Positions 5,608-14,472 of a stretch of 22,317 nt of DNA are shown here, piece by piece. Source of the stretch: Gp13-AA77 sp036521995 (GTDB lineage Bacteria; Acidobacteriota; Terriglobia; UBA7540). The translations under genes and the position numbers were made by a program. The notes under the pieces were generated by a model. It searched no databases. It had not been told where the DNA came from and saw only the letters and a program-made list of their open reading frames with translations. Position 1 is the first letter of the stretch. The number at the start of each line of letters is the position of its first letter. The stretch lies in the NCBI GenBank assembly GCA_036521995.1, contig DATDGR010000163.1:1-22317 (forward strand). The letters run 5' to 3'.

Positions 5608-8283
5608 ATGCGTTGGTTCTATAAGGTGCCTCTTCGGCTCCGGTCATTCTTTCGTAAGAGCGACGTCGAGCAGGAACTGAGCGACGAACTCCGCTTTCAC
5701 TTGGAAAGGCAGATCGAGGCGAACCTCGCCCAGGGAATGACGCCGGGGGAGGCTCGATACGCGGCTCTGCGTGAACTGGGTGGGGTCGAGCAGATCAAGG
5801 AGGAGTGCCGGGATGTGCGTCAAGTGAACTATATCGAGAGCTTCCTGCAAGACGTCCGTTACGGCCTCCGTCAGTTGCGGCGCAGCCCCGGCTTCACCGC
5901 CGTCGTCATCCTCACGCTGGCACTCGCCATTGGTGCCAACACGGCGATCTTCAGCCTGGTTGACGCGGTGATGCTTCGCACGCTGCCGGTGCGAGATCCG
6001 GGCCGGCTTGTCCAACTTCTGCACCAGTACCCCGGCGAGCCTCGCATGACTGGTTTTTCCTGGCAGTCTTACCAGGACTTTGAAAGCCAAAACCACGTCT
6101 TTTCCGGCCTCATCGGCGCTGCCCTTGCGCGCTTCTCCGTGCGCGGTGAGAACCTCGAACCGGAAACCGTTGATGGCTACTACGTGGTTGGCCACTTTTT
6201 CCAAGTCCTTGGCGTGGAGCCCGCGATCGGGCGGCTGATCGGTTCGGAGGACGACCACATGGGCGATCCTACGCCAGTTGCCGTTTTGAGCTGGTCCTTT
6301 TGGAAAAGCCAATTCAATCTGGATCCAACAATCTTGGGACAGCGAATCATCGTGGACAGTGTGCCGCTGGTGGTCGTCGGCGTCACACCTCCCGGGTTCT
6401 TTGGACTACAAGTCGGACTCAAAGCGGATATTTACTTACCGCTCGCCGTGAAGAGCATGATCGATCACCCGAGCCAGCTAACGTCCGGCATAGCGCTCGG
6501 CGTCATGGGCCGGCTTAAGCCCGGCGTCTCTCTCAAGCAAGCGCGCGCGGATATGGCGCTGCTGGGCCAGCGGTGGGTGGAACAGGTCTCCAAGCACAGC
6601 AAGAATCCCCTAATGCATGAAATGAGGTTTGAAGTAGCGCCGGCTGCGGGAGGGTTCTCTTTCGTGCGCGATTACGTCGGAAACCCGCTACTGATGCTGA
6701 TGGCGGTTGCCATCCTACTCCTAGTCGTCGCGTGTATTAACGTGGCCAGTTTATTGCTGGCGCGTGGAGCCGCACGCGAGCACGAAATGGCGGTGCGTCT
6801 TGCCCTGGGAGCCGGAAGGTTTCGCGTGGTGCGCCAAGTGCTGACCGAGTCCCTGCTGCTTTCTGCCGCGGGCAGCTTGCTTGGTATCTTTCTGGCATAC
6901 TTCGGTGCGCACGCGCTGGTTCGCCTTATGACGTCGGGACGGTTGCTCCCGGGGTTTCCGTCTCATATCGAGAGTCAGCTAAGCCTGGACCTGCCCGTTT
7001 TGGTTTTCACGGCCGGAATTGCATTGCTGACTGGACTGCTTTTCGGATTGGCTCCCGCTTTGCGCGCCTTGCGGACGGCGCCAATCTCTTCGCTACGGCG
7101 CGCTGGGACGGCGGGCAAAACCAGGTTCCAGCAGCTTTTCGGAAAGAGTTTGGTGGTAGCTCAGCTGGCTCTTTCCATCGTGATGTTGAGTACTGCCGGC
7201 CTGTTTGTCGGCTACCTGGAACATCTCGAGCATCTCCGCTTGGGTTTCCGCAAGGACCACCTTTTGCTGGTCACCCTCGATCCGGCCAACAGCGGCTATC
7301 AGCGCGACCAATTATCTCGACTATACCAGGAACTTCTCGGGCGGCTGGAAGGGATTCCGGGCGTCCGCTCGGCCACGCTGAGCGGGATGACTCCGATCTC
7401 GGGCCGGGCGGAAGTGCTTTTCGTAACCGTCGAAGGTCACCCGGAAAAGCCTGAGGATCGCCGCTTCATCATGGTGAACGCAGTCGCTCCGAAGTATTTC
7501 GAGACTTACGGCACGCCGTTACTGGCGGGCCGTGACTTTACGTTCCCGGACCAGAGCGGACCGCGCGTGGCCATCATTAATCAGGCCATGGCCCGCTATT
7601 ATGTCGGTAAACTGAGCCCCATCGGAATGCATTTCACGTTTGATGGTGACCCTAAGCCTTACGAGGTGGTGGGAGAGGTCGGCGACGCGAAGTACAATGA
7701 GGTTCGCGAAGCTGCGCCGCGCACGATCTACTTAGTGGCGCAGGCGTCCTCGGAGTTTTCGCTTCACACCAGCATCAATCCGGAGGGCGTAGTTCCCGAC
7801 GTGCGCCGGACCGTCCTCCAATTACTGAAGACTGTGCCCATAACGAATGTCAGAACGATGGCCGATCAAGTGGATGCGTCGATCGTTCCCGAGCGGCTCA
7901 TCGCCACGCTGTCGGGATGGTTTGGGGCGCTGGGAGCGCTGCTTGCCGCCATTGGCCTTTATGGGTTGCTCGCGTACACGGTGGCGCGCCGCACCAGCGA
8001 AATCGGCATCCGCTTGGCACTGGGTGCGACGCCAGGCGGCGTCAGCCGGATGGTGCTGGGTGACGCCTTCGCAATGCTCTGCACGGGACTGGCTGTTGGA
8101 GTTCCCCTCGCGCTCGTAGGCAAACGTTTGACAGCGCATGTGATAGAAGGCTTGCCTGTCAATGGCGCGATCTCGATCGTGGTCGGCGCCGTGGGGATGA
8201 TTGCGGTAGCGTTGCTCGCGGCGTACGTGCCGGCGCACCGTGCGTCCCGGGTCGATCCCATCGTGGCGCTTCGACACGAATAG
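5608..8283 (+). CDS. ADOP-family duplicated permease 2 (MacB/FtsX type)
   Basis: This 891-aa protein has the same architecture as the permease before it: prefix domain (1-92), first membrane segment (~95-118), periplasmic core, FtsX domain near 359-480 (INVASLLLARGAA), second half from ~511, and a last FtsX domain near 762-889 (GLYGLLAYTVARR), ending DPIVALRHE. About 80% of prefix residues match ADOP1, while the periplasmic parts are clearly more different, so the three proteins probably sense or handle different things with a common cytoplasmic partner. It lies 73 bp after ADOP1. The ATG at 5608 is chosen because the MRW start is shared by all three paralogues. The only GAGG is about 17 nt upstream, so initiation signals are weak. 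Confidence 0.9.
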   Translation: MRWFYKVPLRLRSFFRKSDVEQELSDELRFHLERQIEANLAQGMTPGEARYAALRELGGVEQIKEECRDVRQVNYIESFLQDVRYGLRQLRRSPGFTAVVILTLALAIGANTAIFSLVDAVMLRTLPVRDPGRLVQLLHQYPGEPRMTGFSWQSYQDFESQNHVFSGLIGAALARFSVRGENLEPETVDGYYVVGHFFQVLGVEPAIGRLIGSEDDHMGDPTPVAVLSWSFWKSQFNLDPTILGQRIIVDSVPLVVVGVTPPGFFGLQVGLKADIYLPLAVKSMIDHPSQLTSGIALGVMGRLKPGVSLKQARADMALLGQRWVEQVSKHSKNPLMHEMRFEVAPAAGGFSFVRDYVGNPLLMLMAVAILLLVVACINVASLLLARGAAREHEMAVRLALGAGRFRVVRQVLTESLLLSAAGSLLGIFLAYFGAHALVRLMTSGRLLPGFPSHIESQLSLDLPVLVFTAGIALLTGLLFGLAPALRALRTAPISSLRRAGTAGKTRFQQLFGKSLVVAQLALSIVMLSTAGLFVGYLEHLEHLRLGFRKDHLLLVTLDPANSGYQRDQLSRLYQELLGRLEGIPGVRSATLSGMTPISGRAEVLFVTVEGHPEKPEDRRFIMVNAVAPKYFETYGTPLLAGRDFTFPDQSGPRVAIINQAMARYYVGKLSPIGMHFTFDGDPKPYEVVGEVGDAKYNEVREAAPRTIYLVAQASSEFSLHTSINPEGVVPDVRRTVLQLLKTVPITNVRTMADQVDASIVPERLIATLSGWFGALGALLAAIGLYGLLAYTVARRTSEIGIRLALGATPGGVSRMVLGDAFAMLCTGLAVGVPLALVGKRLTAHVIEGLPVNGAISIVVGAVGMIAVALLAAYVPAHRASRVDPIVALRHE

Positions 8284-8316
8284 CCGCGAGCCAGCCCTCA
8301 GCAGAGGTGGGCGGCC

Positions 8317-10977
8317 ATGATGCGCTGGATATACACTTTTCCCCTTCGAATCCGGTCACTGTTTGGGAAGACCCGCATCGAGACGGAGTTGACGGAGGAA
8401 CTCCGCTTTCATCTTGAGAAGCTGGTTGAGGAGTACCACGCAAGAGGCATGGGGCTGGAGGAGGCTCGATACGCGGCTCTGCGTGAACTGGGTGGGGTCG
8501 AGCAGATCAAAGAGGAGTGCCGGGATATGCGTCAAGTAAACTACATCGAGAACTTCCTGCAAGACGTCCGTTACGGTCTGCGTCAGTTGTGGCGAAGTCC
8601 CAGCTTCATGGCCGTAGCCGTTCTCGCGCTGGCGCTCGGCATCGGCGCCAATACAGCTATTTTCAGCGTGGTGAACGGCGTGCTGCTGCGGGCGCTCCCT
8701 TACCCTGAGCCGTCACGGTTGATGATGGTGTACGAAAAGACCAAGGAGTTCAGCCAGAGCTCGGTGGCCTACCCCAACTTTCTGGACTGGCGCCGCGAAA
8801 ACCACTCCTTCACCGACATCGCCGCCTTCCGTGGCGATGACTTCAACTTTACGGGCTCGGGCCAGCCCGAGCACCTTTCGGGCGAATACGTCTCAGCCAG
8901 CCTGTTTCCGGTTCTGGGAGTGAATCCGCTACTCGGCCGGAGCTTCCTGCCGCAAGAGGACCAGCAGGGCGCCGGCGGCGTGGTGATGCTCAGCTACGGC
9001 TTGTGGCAACGCCGGTTCGGAGCCGACCCGAAGATTCTCGGCACGTCGATCATACTGAACACGCGGAATTACACTGTGATCGGCATTCTCCGCTCGGACT
9101 TCCGCTTTCGCGAGCAGTCGGATCTCTACGTACCGCTGGGACAATGGAACCCGCTCGAGCTCAATGATCGCGAGAATCATCCGGGACTGCACGCGGTCGG
9201 GCGCCTGAAACCGGGCGTGATTGAGGCGGCGGCGCAGGCCGAGATGACGGGGATCGGCCGGCAGCTCGCCGAGCGGTACCCCAAATCAAACGGCGGGCAC
9301 GGAATCACGTTGGTCCAGATGAAGGAGGATATGGTGGGCCACATCCGGCCCACGCTGCTCCTGCTGCTGGGGGCGGTCGGCTTTGTGCTGATCATCGCTT
9401 GCGCCAACGTCGCCAACCTGCTGCTGGCTCGATCGACCGCTCGAAGGCGTGAGTTCGCCATCCGGACGGCGCTTGGGGCCGGCCGCAAGCGGGTCGTTTG
9501 CCAGCTTTTGACCGAGAGCGTGCTGCTGGCGCTTGGAGCCGGTGCGCTCGGCTTGCTGCTTGCCTATTGGGGAACCCGCCTTGTGCTCGCTGCCGTGCCC
9601 GACACTTTACCGCGTAGCCAGGACATCGGCCTTGATCCCTACGTGCTGCTCTTCACGCTGGCGATTTCAATCCTCACCGGCGTCTTGTTCGGCCTGGCGC
9701 CCGGATTCCAAAGCTCGAACGTGAACCCGCAGGAGGCGCTAAAGGAAGGCGCTCAAGGCAGCGGCGGAGGGCGGCACCGCGCCGAGGGTGCCTTCGTGGC
9801 GTTGGAGGTGGGTTTGGCCGTTATCCTGCTCTCAGGCGCCGGCCTGATGATTCAAAGCATCTGGAGGCTGTGGAAGGTAAACCCCGGCTTCAATACCGAT
9901 CATTTGCTGACGGCGCAGGTGGCGCTATCGCCCAGCGTGATGGCGAGTCCTGCCAGCATTCGGCTCGCTTACCAGCAAGTGCTGGCGCGCGTCTCTGGCG
10001 TTCCCGGCGTGCGGTCGGATGCCATTACGCAGCTTGTTCCTCTCAGCAACGACGACAGTGAGATTCCTTTTTGGCTGGGCTCCGGGCCGCAGCCGCCGCA
10101 GGAGCAGGTGTCGTCGGCGTTGTTTTATCTCACAACCTCTGATTACCTGCACGTTATGGGTATTCCTCTCCTGGAAGGCAGATTTTTCACCGAGCGGGAC
10201 ACCACCGCCTCTCCGAACGTCGTGGTGATCGACGATGTGATGGCGAAACACATCTTCCCTGGCCAGGACCCGGTGGGCAAGCAGATGAATATGGTTATCC
10301 TCGGTCCGGCTCAGATTGTAGGGGTCGTCGGACATGTAAGACATTGGGGGCTCGATTCCGATGACCGCGCCAAAGTCCGCAACGAACTTTACTTTCCCTT
10401 TCTGCAGGTGCCGGACAAGTTTATGTCCGAAGGTGAGGTTGGGTTGAGCTTGGTACTGCGCACAGGGCCCGAGCCCCTGAGTGTTCTCTCTGCCGTGAGA
10501 GCCGAGGTGGCTGGGCCTACGGAAGATCAGCCGATTTACGGCGTCCAGACGATGGACCAGATCATCTCCGCTTCGCTCGCCGAGCGCCGCTTCACCATGC
10601 TGCTGCTCATCATCTTCGCCTCCACCGCGCTGGTGCTGGCCGCAGTGGGAATCTACGGCGTGATGTCTTATTCCGTCACCCGCCGCACGCATGAGCTCGG
10701 CGTGCGCATGGCACTCGGCGCGACCCGCAGCGATGTCCTAAGGCTGGTGGTGCGCGAAGGCGCGGTGCTGGCGGTTATCGGCCTGGTCACAGGCTTGGCG
10801 GCGGCGTTCGGGCTTACGCGCCTATTGGCGAGCTTGCTCTACGGCGTGCGCCCCGCCGATCCATCGACCTTGGTGGCAGTCTCGGTTGCGCTCGGCGGCG
10901 TGGCTTTCCTCGCGAGCTACATCCCCGCCCGCCGGGCGACGAAGGTCGATCCCACAGTGGCCTTGAGATACGAATGA
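8317..10977 (+). CDS. ADOP-family duplicated permease 3 (MacB/FtsX type)
   Basis: This 886-aa protein is the third of the tandem set. It has a prefix domain (1-93), a first membrane segment near 96-119 (ALGIGANTAIFSVVNG), a periplasmic core, an FtsX domain near 343-470 (ACANVANLLLARSTA), a second half from ~489, and a final FtsX domain near 757-884, ending DPTVALRYE. Two ATG codons stand in tandem (8317 and 8320). GAGG at 8304-8307 favours the first by spacing, while the paralogues begin at the position of the second. The gene follows ADOP2 after 33 bp, so it is in the same operon. Part of its prefix coding sequence is identical to ADOP2 over 51 bp. No ATPase follows; the next gene is convergent. 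Confidence 0.9.
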   Translation: MMRWIYTFPLRIRSLFGKTRIETELTEELRFHLEKLVEEYHARGMGLEEARYAALRELGGVEQIKEECRDMRQVNYIENFLQDVRYGLRQLWRSPSFMAVAVLALALGIGANTAIFSVVNGVLLRALPYPEPSRLMMVYEKTKEFSQSSVAYPNFLDWRRENHSFTDIAAFRGDDFNFTGSGQPEHLSGEYVSASLFPVLGVNPLLGRSFLPQEDQQGAGGVVMLSYGLWQRRFGADPKILGTSIILNTRNYTVIGILRSDFRFREQSDLYVPLGQWNPLELNDRENHPGLHAVGRLKPGVIEAAAQAEMTGIGRQLAERYPKSNGGHGITLVQMKEDMVGHIRPTLLLLLGAVGFVLIIACANVANLLLARSTARRREFAIRTALGAGRKRVVCQLLTESVLLALGAGALGLLLAYWGTRLVLAAVPDTLPRSQDIGLDPYVLLFTLAISILTGVLFGLAPGFQSSNVNPQEALKEGAQGSGGGRHRAEGAFVALEVGLAVILLSGAGLMIQSIWRLWKVNPGFNTDHLLTAQVALSPSVMASPASIRLAYQQVLARVSGVPGVRSDAITQLVPLSNDDSEIPFWLGSGPQPPQEQVSSALFYLTTSDYLHVMGIPLLEGRFFTERDTTASPNVVVIDDVMAKHIFPGQDPVGKQMNMVILGPAQIVGVVGHVRHWGLDSDDRAKVRNELYFPFLQVPDKFMSEGEVGLSLVLRTGPEPLSVLSAVRAEVAGPTEDQPIYGVQTMDQIISASLAERRFTMLLLIIFASTALVLAAVGIYGVMSYSVTRRTHELGVRMALGATRSDVLRLVVREGAVLAVIGLVTGLAAAFGLTRLLASLLYGVRPADPSTLVAVSVALGGVAFLASYIPARRATKVDPTVALRYE

Positions 10978-11010
10978 CTGAAAGATCTAAGTCCGGGCCA
11001 CGCCGGTCAG

Positions 11011-11805
11011 CTACGTCACAATATCTTCCCCACCGTCCACCCGGATCACATTCCCTGTCAGCCAGTGCGTCCGACCGTCCATGAGCGCGGCGATGGCCTG
11101 CGCGACGTCCTCGGGAGTCGTGAGGCGGCCGCCCGGATTGCGCATTTTGGCGAACTCCGCGACCTTCTCGATCCCGGGAATCTTGCTCGAGCCCGGCGTG
11201 ATGGTCACGCCGGCCTGGATGGCGTTGGCCGTGATGCCCTGGGGCATCAGCTCGAAGGCGAGCTGGCGGATATGCGACTCGAGTACCGCCTTGGCGGCTG
11301 AGACGGCTCCGTAGGTGGGGATCACGCTGTGGCCGCCCGCGCTGGTCATGGCGTAAATTCGGCTCCCTTGCTCGAGCATCTTGCGCCGGGACATCTCCTG
11401 AACCCAGTAAACCAGGTTGCTGCCCATCACATCGAGGGTCATTTCCATCTGCGCCTGGGTCACTTCCTGCCGGTGGTCCTCGGCGACGTAGGGTTGCAGC
11501 GACCCAAAGGCGATCGAGTGCAGGAAGACCTTGATGAAGTGCTCGCCCGGGGCCTGTCTCCAACGCTCTTCCATCTGCTCGAACACTTTGGCACGCTTTT
11601 CAGCGTCGGCGGCGTTGATGTTGAAGAAGAGCACGTCACGCGCCAGAGCGCGAATCTTGTCCTGGATCTCGTTAACGTGCCCCATCGCCGTGCGGCGGTC
11701 AAAGTGGACGCCGAAGATGTTGAGGCCGGCGCGAGCCAGTTCCAGGCTGGTGGCTTCGCCAAAGCCGCTGGACGAGCCTACAATAAGAGCCCAGGGCATT
11801 GCCAT
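11011..11805 (-). CDS. Enoyl-ACP reductase-like short-chain dehydrogenase
   Basis: This 264-aa Rossmann-fold SDR has the cofactor motif GSSSGFG (10-16) and HFDRRT (34-39) after the second strand, where arginines suggest a preference for NADPH. The motif LHSIAFG (95-101) resembles the VHSIAFA of FabI. The active site is Y165-x6-K172, which is the spacing of enoyl-ACP reductases (FabI, FabL) rather than the Y-x3-K of other SDRs. TGNVIRVDGG near the end is typical of the family. It likely reduces trans-2-enoyl-ACP in the last step of fatty-acid elongation, in the cytoplasm; another enoyl-thioester substrate is possible. AGGAGGAGAG (11811-11820 on the minus strand) lies 5 nt before the ATG, a strong Shine-Dalgarno. 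The gene follows tsaE after 135 bp and converges on ADOP3. Confidence 0.8.
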   Translation of the reverse strand: MAMPWALIVGSSSGFGEATSLELARAGLNIFGVHFDRRTAMGHVNEIQDKIRALARDVLFFNINAADAEKRAKVFEQMEERWRQAPGEHFIKVFLHSIAFGSLQPYVAEDHRQEVTQAQMEMTLDVMGSNLVYWVQEMSRRKMLEQGSRIYAMTSAGGHSVIPTYGAVSAAKAVLESHIRQLAFELMPQGITANAIQAGVTITPGSSKIPGIEKVAEFAKMRNPGGRLTTPEDVAQAIAALMDGRTHWLTGNVIRVDGGEDIVT

Positions 11806-11834
11806 CGTTGCTCTCCTCCTGATCGCTTTGGACA

Positions 11835-11861
11835 GATTGAATCATCGGCTGATTGAATCAT
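11835..11861. repeat. Direct repeat GATTGAATCAT upstream of the enoyl-reductase-like gene
   Basis: GATTGAATCAT occurs at 11835-11845 and again at 11851-11861, a 16-bp period. Each copy contains the near-palindrome GATT-G-AATC. The pair lies 30-56 bp before the start codon of the reductase, in the gap after tsaE. It may be a regulator site, but no regulator can be named. Confidence 0.45.
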
Positions 11862-11940
11862 TGATCCTTGGTTGCACTCACGATAACGGGACTCCGACGT
11901 TCGGACCCAACTACCCTGGGATCGCCATTGAGGCCATGGG

Positions 11941-12426
11941 TCATTGCATCAATGAGTCAATGGTTTCGGTGACTTCATCCACAACGATGTGCCGCTCGTG
12001 CTCGCCCCGGTGTTCGAGGCGCAGCTCGAAGCGCGGCACGGGCGCGTTCGCCTTGAACTTCTCTCCCCACTCCACGATCACGGTTGCCTCCTGGCCCAGC
12101 ATCTCATCGAGACCGAGCGTGGCCAGATCGCGCCAGCCGCCGATACGATAAAGGTCAATGTGATAGACCTTCCGGTTGCCCGAGTATTCGTGCGCCAGCG
12201 CAAAAGTGGGGCTTGTGACTTCCGCCTCCGGCGCCGCGCCGAGACCGGCCACGATACCTTTGGTCAACACCGTCTTGCCACTGCCGAGTTCGCCCTCCAT
12301 CAAGACCAGGCACGGAGGTTGCACGAGCGCCGCCAGCTCCCGCCCAAAAGCCAGGGTCTCTTCAGGAGAATGCGTCACGATATCATACCGGCGCAGTCGA
12401 GAGACGGGCTTCAGGGTTAGATTCAT
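11941..12426 (-). CDS. tsaE: tRNA t6A37 biosynthesis ATPase TsaE
   Basis: This 161-aa P-loop protein has the family's usual length. Walker A is GELGSGKT (45-52), followed by the TsaE marks TSPTF (71-75, switch I), HIDLYR (89-94, Walker B aspartate) and EWGE (119-122). TsaE hydrolyses ATP to drive the TsaB-TsaD complex that puts threonylcarbamoyl on A37 of tRNAs reading ANN codons. It acts in the cytoplasm and is usually essential. It lies 133 bp after nnr, a pairing also found in E. coli (yjeF-yjeE). The ATG has no Shine-Dalgarno; a small GC hairpin occupies that place. Homologues tend to begin close to DIVTHSPEET (15-24), so the first dozen residues are uncertain. Confidence 0.93.
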   Translation of the reverse strand: MNLTLKPVSRLRRYDIVTHSPEETLAFGRELAALVQPPCLVLMEGELGSGKTVLTKGIVAGLGAAPEAEVTSPTFALAHEYSGNRKVYHIDLYRIGGWRDLATLGLDEMLGQEATVIVEWGEKFKANAPVPRFELRLEHRGEHERHIVVDEVTETIDSLMQ

Positions 12427-12433
12427 GCTCAGC

Positions 12434-12447
12434 CCCGCGAGCGCGGG
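12434..12447 (-). promoter_or_regulatory. GC hairpin directly upstream of the tsaE start
   Basis: CCCGC and GCGGG with a 4-nt loop form a small stem that ends 7 nt before the tsaE ATG, where a ribosome binding site would be expected. It is too short, and lacks the T-run, to be a terminator. It may limit translation or simply reflect high GC. Confidence 0.3.
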
Positions 12448-12559
12448 AAGACCTCCTCACCCGGCACTTTCCCCGGCCTTCTGCCTTGGTAGAAGGCGCA
12501 GCTCACCGCGGACACAGGGCCTCCAAACGCCGAAAGGGTTGCTCGTCCTTCAGCTTTCA

Positions 12560-14164
12560 TCACTCTCCAGCCGGGGCTACAGCCATGCTCTTCAGCGCGG
12601 CCGGAATTCGTTCGAGCAGATCGCCGGCCAGCATAGACATCTCACCGAACTCAGCGGCCGCCAGATCGCCGGCCAGACCGTGAATGTAAACGGCGGCCGC
12701 CACCACCTCCGTGATGGACCGCTCGTGGGTTTCGCCAAACTGGGCCAGGAAGCCCCCTAGCAGACCGGTGAGCACGTCACCAGTGCCGCCGGTTGCCATG
12801 CCGGGGTTGCCGGTGGGATTCACCCAGACGGTACCGTCAGGCGCAGCCGCCAGGGTTCGAAAACCTTTGAGGACCAGATAAACATGATGGCGAGCGGCGA
12901 AGTCACGTGCTGTGTCGAGCCGGCTCTTCTGAATCCCCGCCGTGGTCCCACCCGTCAAGCGCGCCATCTCGCCGGGATGCGGCGTCAAGAGGCGAATCCG
13001 GCCTGCGGAGCCGGGCCCAGAGCCAAGGCTCTCAAGAGAACCTGCCAGGGCATTCAACGCATCCGCGTCGATCACAGCGGGAAGCTCCGTGCCCCGAACC
13101 AGCTCGCGAACAAATTCCACCGTCTCCGGCGCGTGGCCAATCCCGGGACCCACCGCCACCACCGATTTTCCCTTCAAGAGCTGATCCATGAGACCGCTAT
13201 CGAGCGCGCCCCGCGAAATCGTGCCGGAGTCCGTTTCGGGCAGCGGCTCGGTCATAAACTCCAGGCCGAAACCAGCCACCACCGGCAGAGCGCTTCGGGG
13301 CGTGGCCACCGTCACCAGACCTGCGCCCGCGCGCAGAGCAGCTCGTGCCGCCATGGCCGCGGCTCCCGTCTTCCCTACCGAGCCGGCGATCACCAATACG
13401 TGTCCAAAACTGCCCTTGTGGCTGTCGGGCGGCCTGGGCTTCGCGAGCCAGGCGACATCTGCGGCTGTGGTTACATTCAGCCGAAGCGAATCGTCAGACT
13501 CCAGCGCCTCCGGGGGTGTTCCGATATCCTTCACCACCCACTCGCCCACTCTTTGGCAGGCTGGTGGAAACACGTGGACTAGCTTGGGAGCCGTGAAAGT
13601 GACCGCAGCATCGGCGCGAATGCACTCGCCGATCAGCTCCGGCGTGTCCGCCGACAGCCCGGAAGGCAGATCGACGGCAACCACCTTGGGTTGCGGCCGC
13701 AAGCGGTTCACGCCGCGCACAACTTCGAGCAAGAAGCCTTCGAGCGGCCGCGTAAGTCCGGTGCCGAGCAGGGCGTCAATGACCAGGGTGGCGCCTTCCA
13801 GCGTGGGACAGACTTCGCGCCACGTTTCGAGCGTCGCCACCACTTCGGGAGGCCCGGAGGCCTGAAGACGGTTCAGGTTGATAGCGGCGTCGCCCTTCAC
13901 GTCTGCTGGTTCGGCAAACAACAGGACCCGCGGTTTCAGGCCCCGGGCGCGCAGGAGCCTGGCCACCACAAAGCCGTCCCCTCCGTTATTGCCGCGACCG
14001 CACAAGACGGCGACGGCATGCCGTTCGAGCGGCGCGTAACGGCCAATCAGGAAGTCCAACACGCCACGGCCAGCGTTCTCCATCAAGGTTAGGGTCGGCA
14101 CATGGTATCGATCCGCGGTAAGCCGATCAATCTGCTGCATTTGGGAGGCGTTCAGGATTTTCAC
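12560..14164 (-). CDS. nnr: Bifunctional NAD(P)H-hydrate epimerase / ADP-dependent dehydratase
   Basis: This 534-aa cytoplasmic enzyme repairs hydrated NADH and NADPH. The N-terminal YjeF_N epimerase domain (1-~220) shows ENAGRG (29-34), CGRGNNGGDGF (55-65) and VDLPSGL (164-170). It converts the R-hydrate to the S form. The C-terminal ribokinase-like dehydratase domain (~235-530) shows KGSFGHVLVIAG (250-261), DADALN (366-371), TPHPGEM (394-400), LKG (432-434) and the catalytic GGTGDVLTG (459-467). It removes water using ADP. The GTG start is supported by GGAGGA 8 nt before it. A TATAAT box about 60 bp upstream may begin an nnr-tsaE transcript. Length and domain order match bifunctional bacterial Nnr; both halves look intact. 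Confidence 0.95.
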   Translation of the reverse strand: MKILNASQMQQIDRLTADRYHVPTLTLMENAGRGVLDFLIGRYAPLERHAVAVLCGRGNNGGDGFVVARLLRARGLKPRVLLFAEPADVKGDAAINLNRLQASGPPEVVATLETWREVCPTLEGATLVIDALLGTGLTRPLEGFLLEVVRGVNRLRPQPKVVAVDLPSGLSADTPELIGECIRADAAVTFTAPKLVHVFPPACQRVGEWVVKDIGTPPEALESDDSLRLNVTTAADVAWLAKPRPPDSHKGSFGHVLVIAGSVGKTGAAAMAARAALRAGAGLVTVATPRSALPVVAGFGLEFMTEPLPETDSGTISRGALDSGLMDQLLKGKSVVAVGPGIGHAPETVEFVRELVRGTELPAVIDADALNALAGSLESLGSGPGSAGRIRLLTPHPGEMARLTGGTTAGIQKSRLDTARDFAARHHVYLVLKGFRTLAAAPDGTVWVNPTGNPGMATGGTGDVLTGLLGGFLAQFGETHERSITEVVAAAVYIHGLAGDLAAAEFGEMSMLAGDLLERIPAALKSMAVAPAGE

Positions 14165-14472
14165 GCGGAACGTCCTCCGGTTCCGGCAGTTGTCAAGTAA
14201 CCCCTATGTCTCATTTAAGTCTCTGATTATAAATAACATACTTGGATGATTGATTATGCGGCCGGGCTTCCGCTGCGATCGGGGATCAGTCTCAACGGCG
14301 ACTGCCGGATTATGAGCGCTCCACCTCCCCGCCCATTCCCGATATGCCACCCAATCCGGTGCAACCTGCCGTCTTTGAAGTCTCATTGACCGGAAGACGT
14401 AATAGATGGATCTATTGATTCTAAAGCACATCGTGGCTTTGTTCCAAAACGCTTCCGTGCGCATGTTCCGGC
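14165..14472. other. 308-bp gap between the SDR gene and nnr
   Basis: This stretch has lower GC at its left end (about 14195-14260) than anything around it. It holds the nnr Shine-Dalgarno and a possible -10 box. A 90-codon open frame crosses it and is listed separately with low confidence. I see no RNA gene, terminator or recognisable remnant of a mobile element. Confidence 0.6.

Noticed and set aside
5644..6312. A 222-codon minus-strand frame opposite ADOP2
   Set aside because: It is antisense to the conserved prefix and first domain. Similar frames recur opposite ADOP1 and ADOP3 only because those genes are related.
2805..10977. An ordinary MacAB-type antibiotic export operon
   Set aside because: There is no membrane-fusion protein, no ATPase with Walker motifs and no outer-membrane channel. 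The double-length permeases fit the orphan duplicated family instead.
10978..11010. A two-way terminator between ADOP3 and the convergent reductase gene
   Set aside because: Only a 4-bp CCGG/CCGG stem (10993-11006) without a T-run is visible; this is too weak to call.
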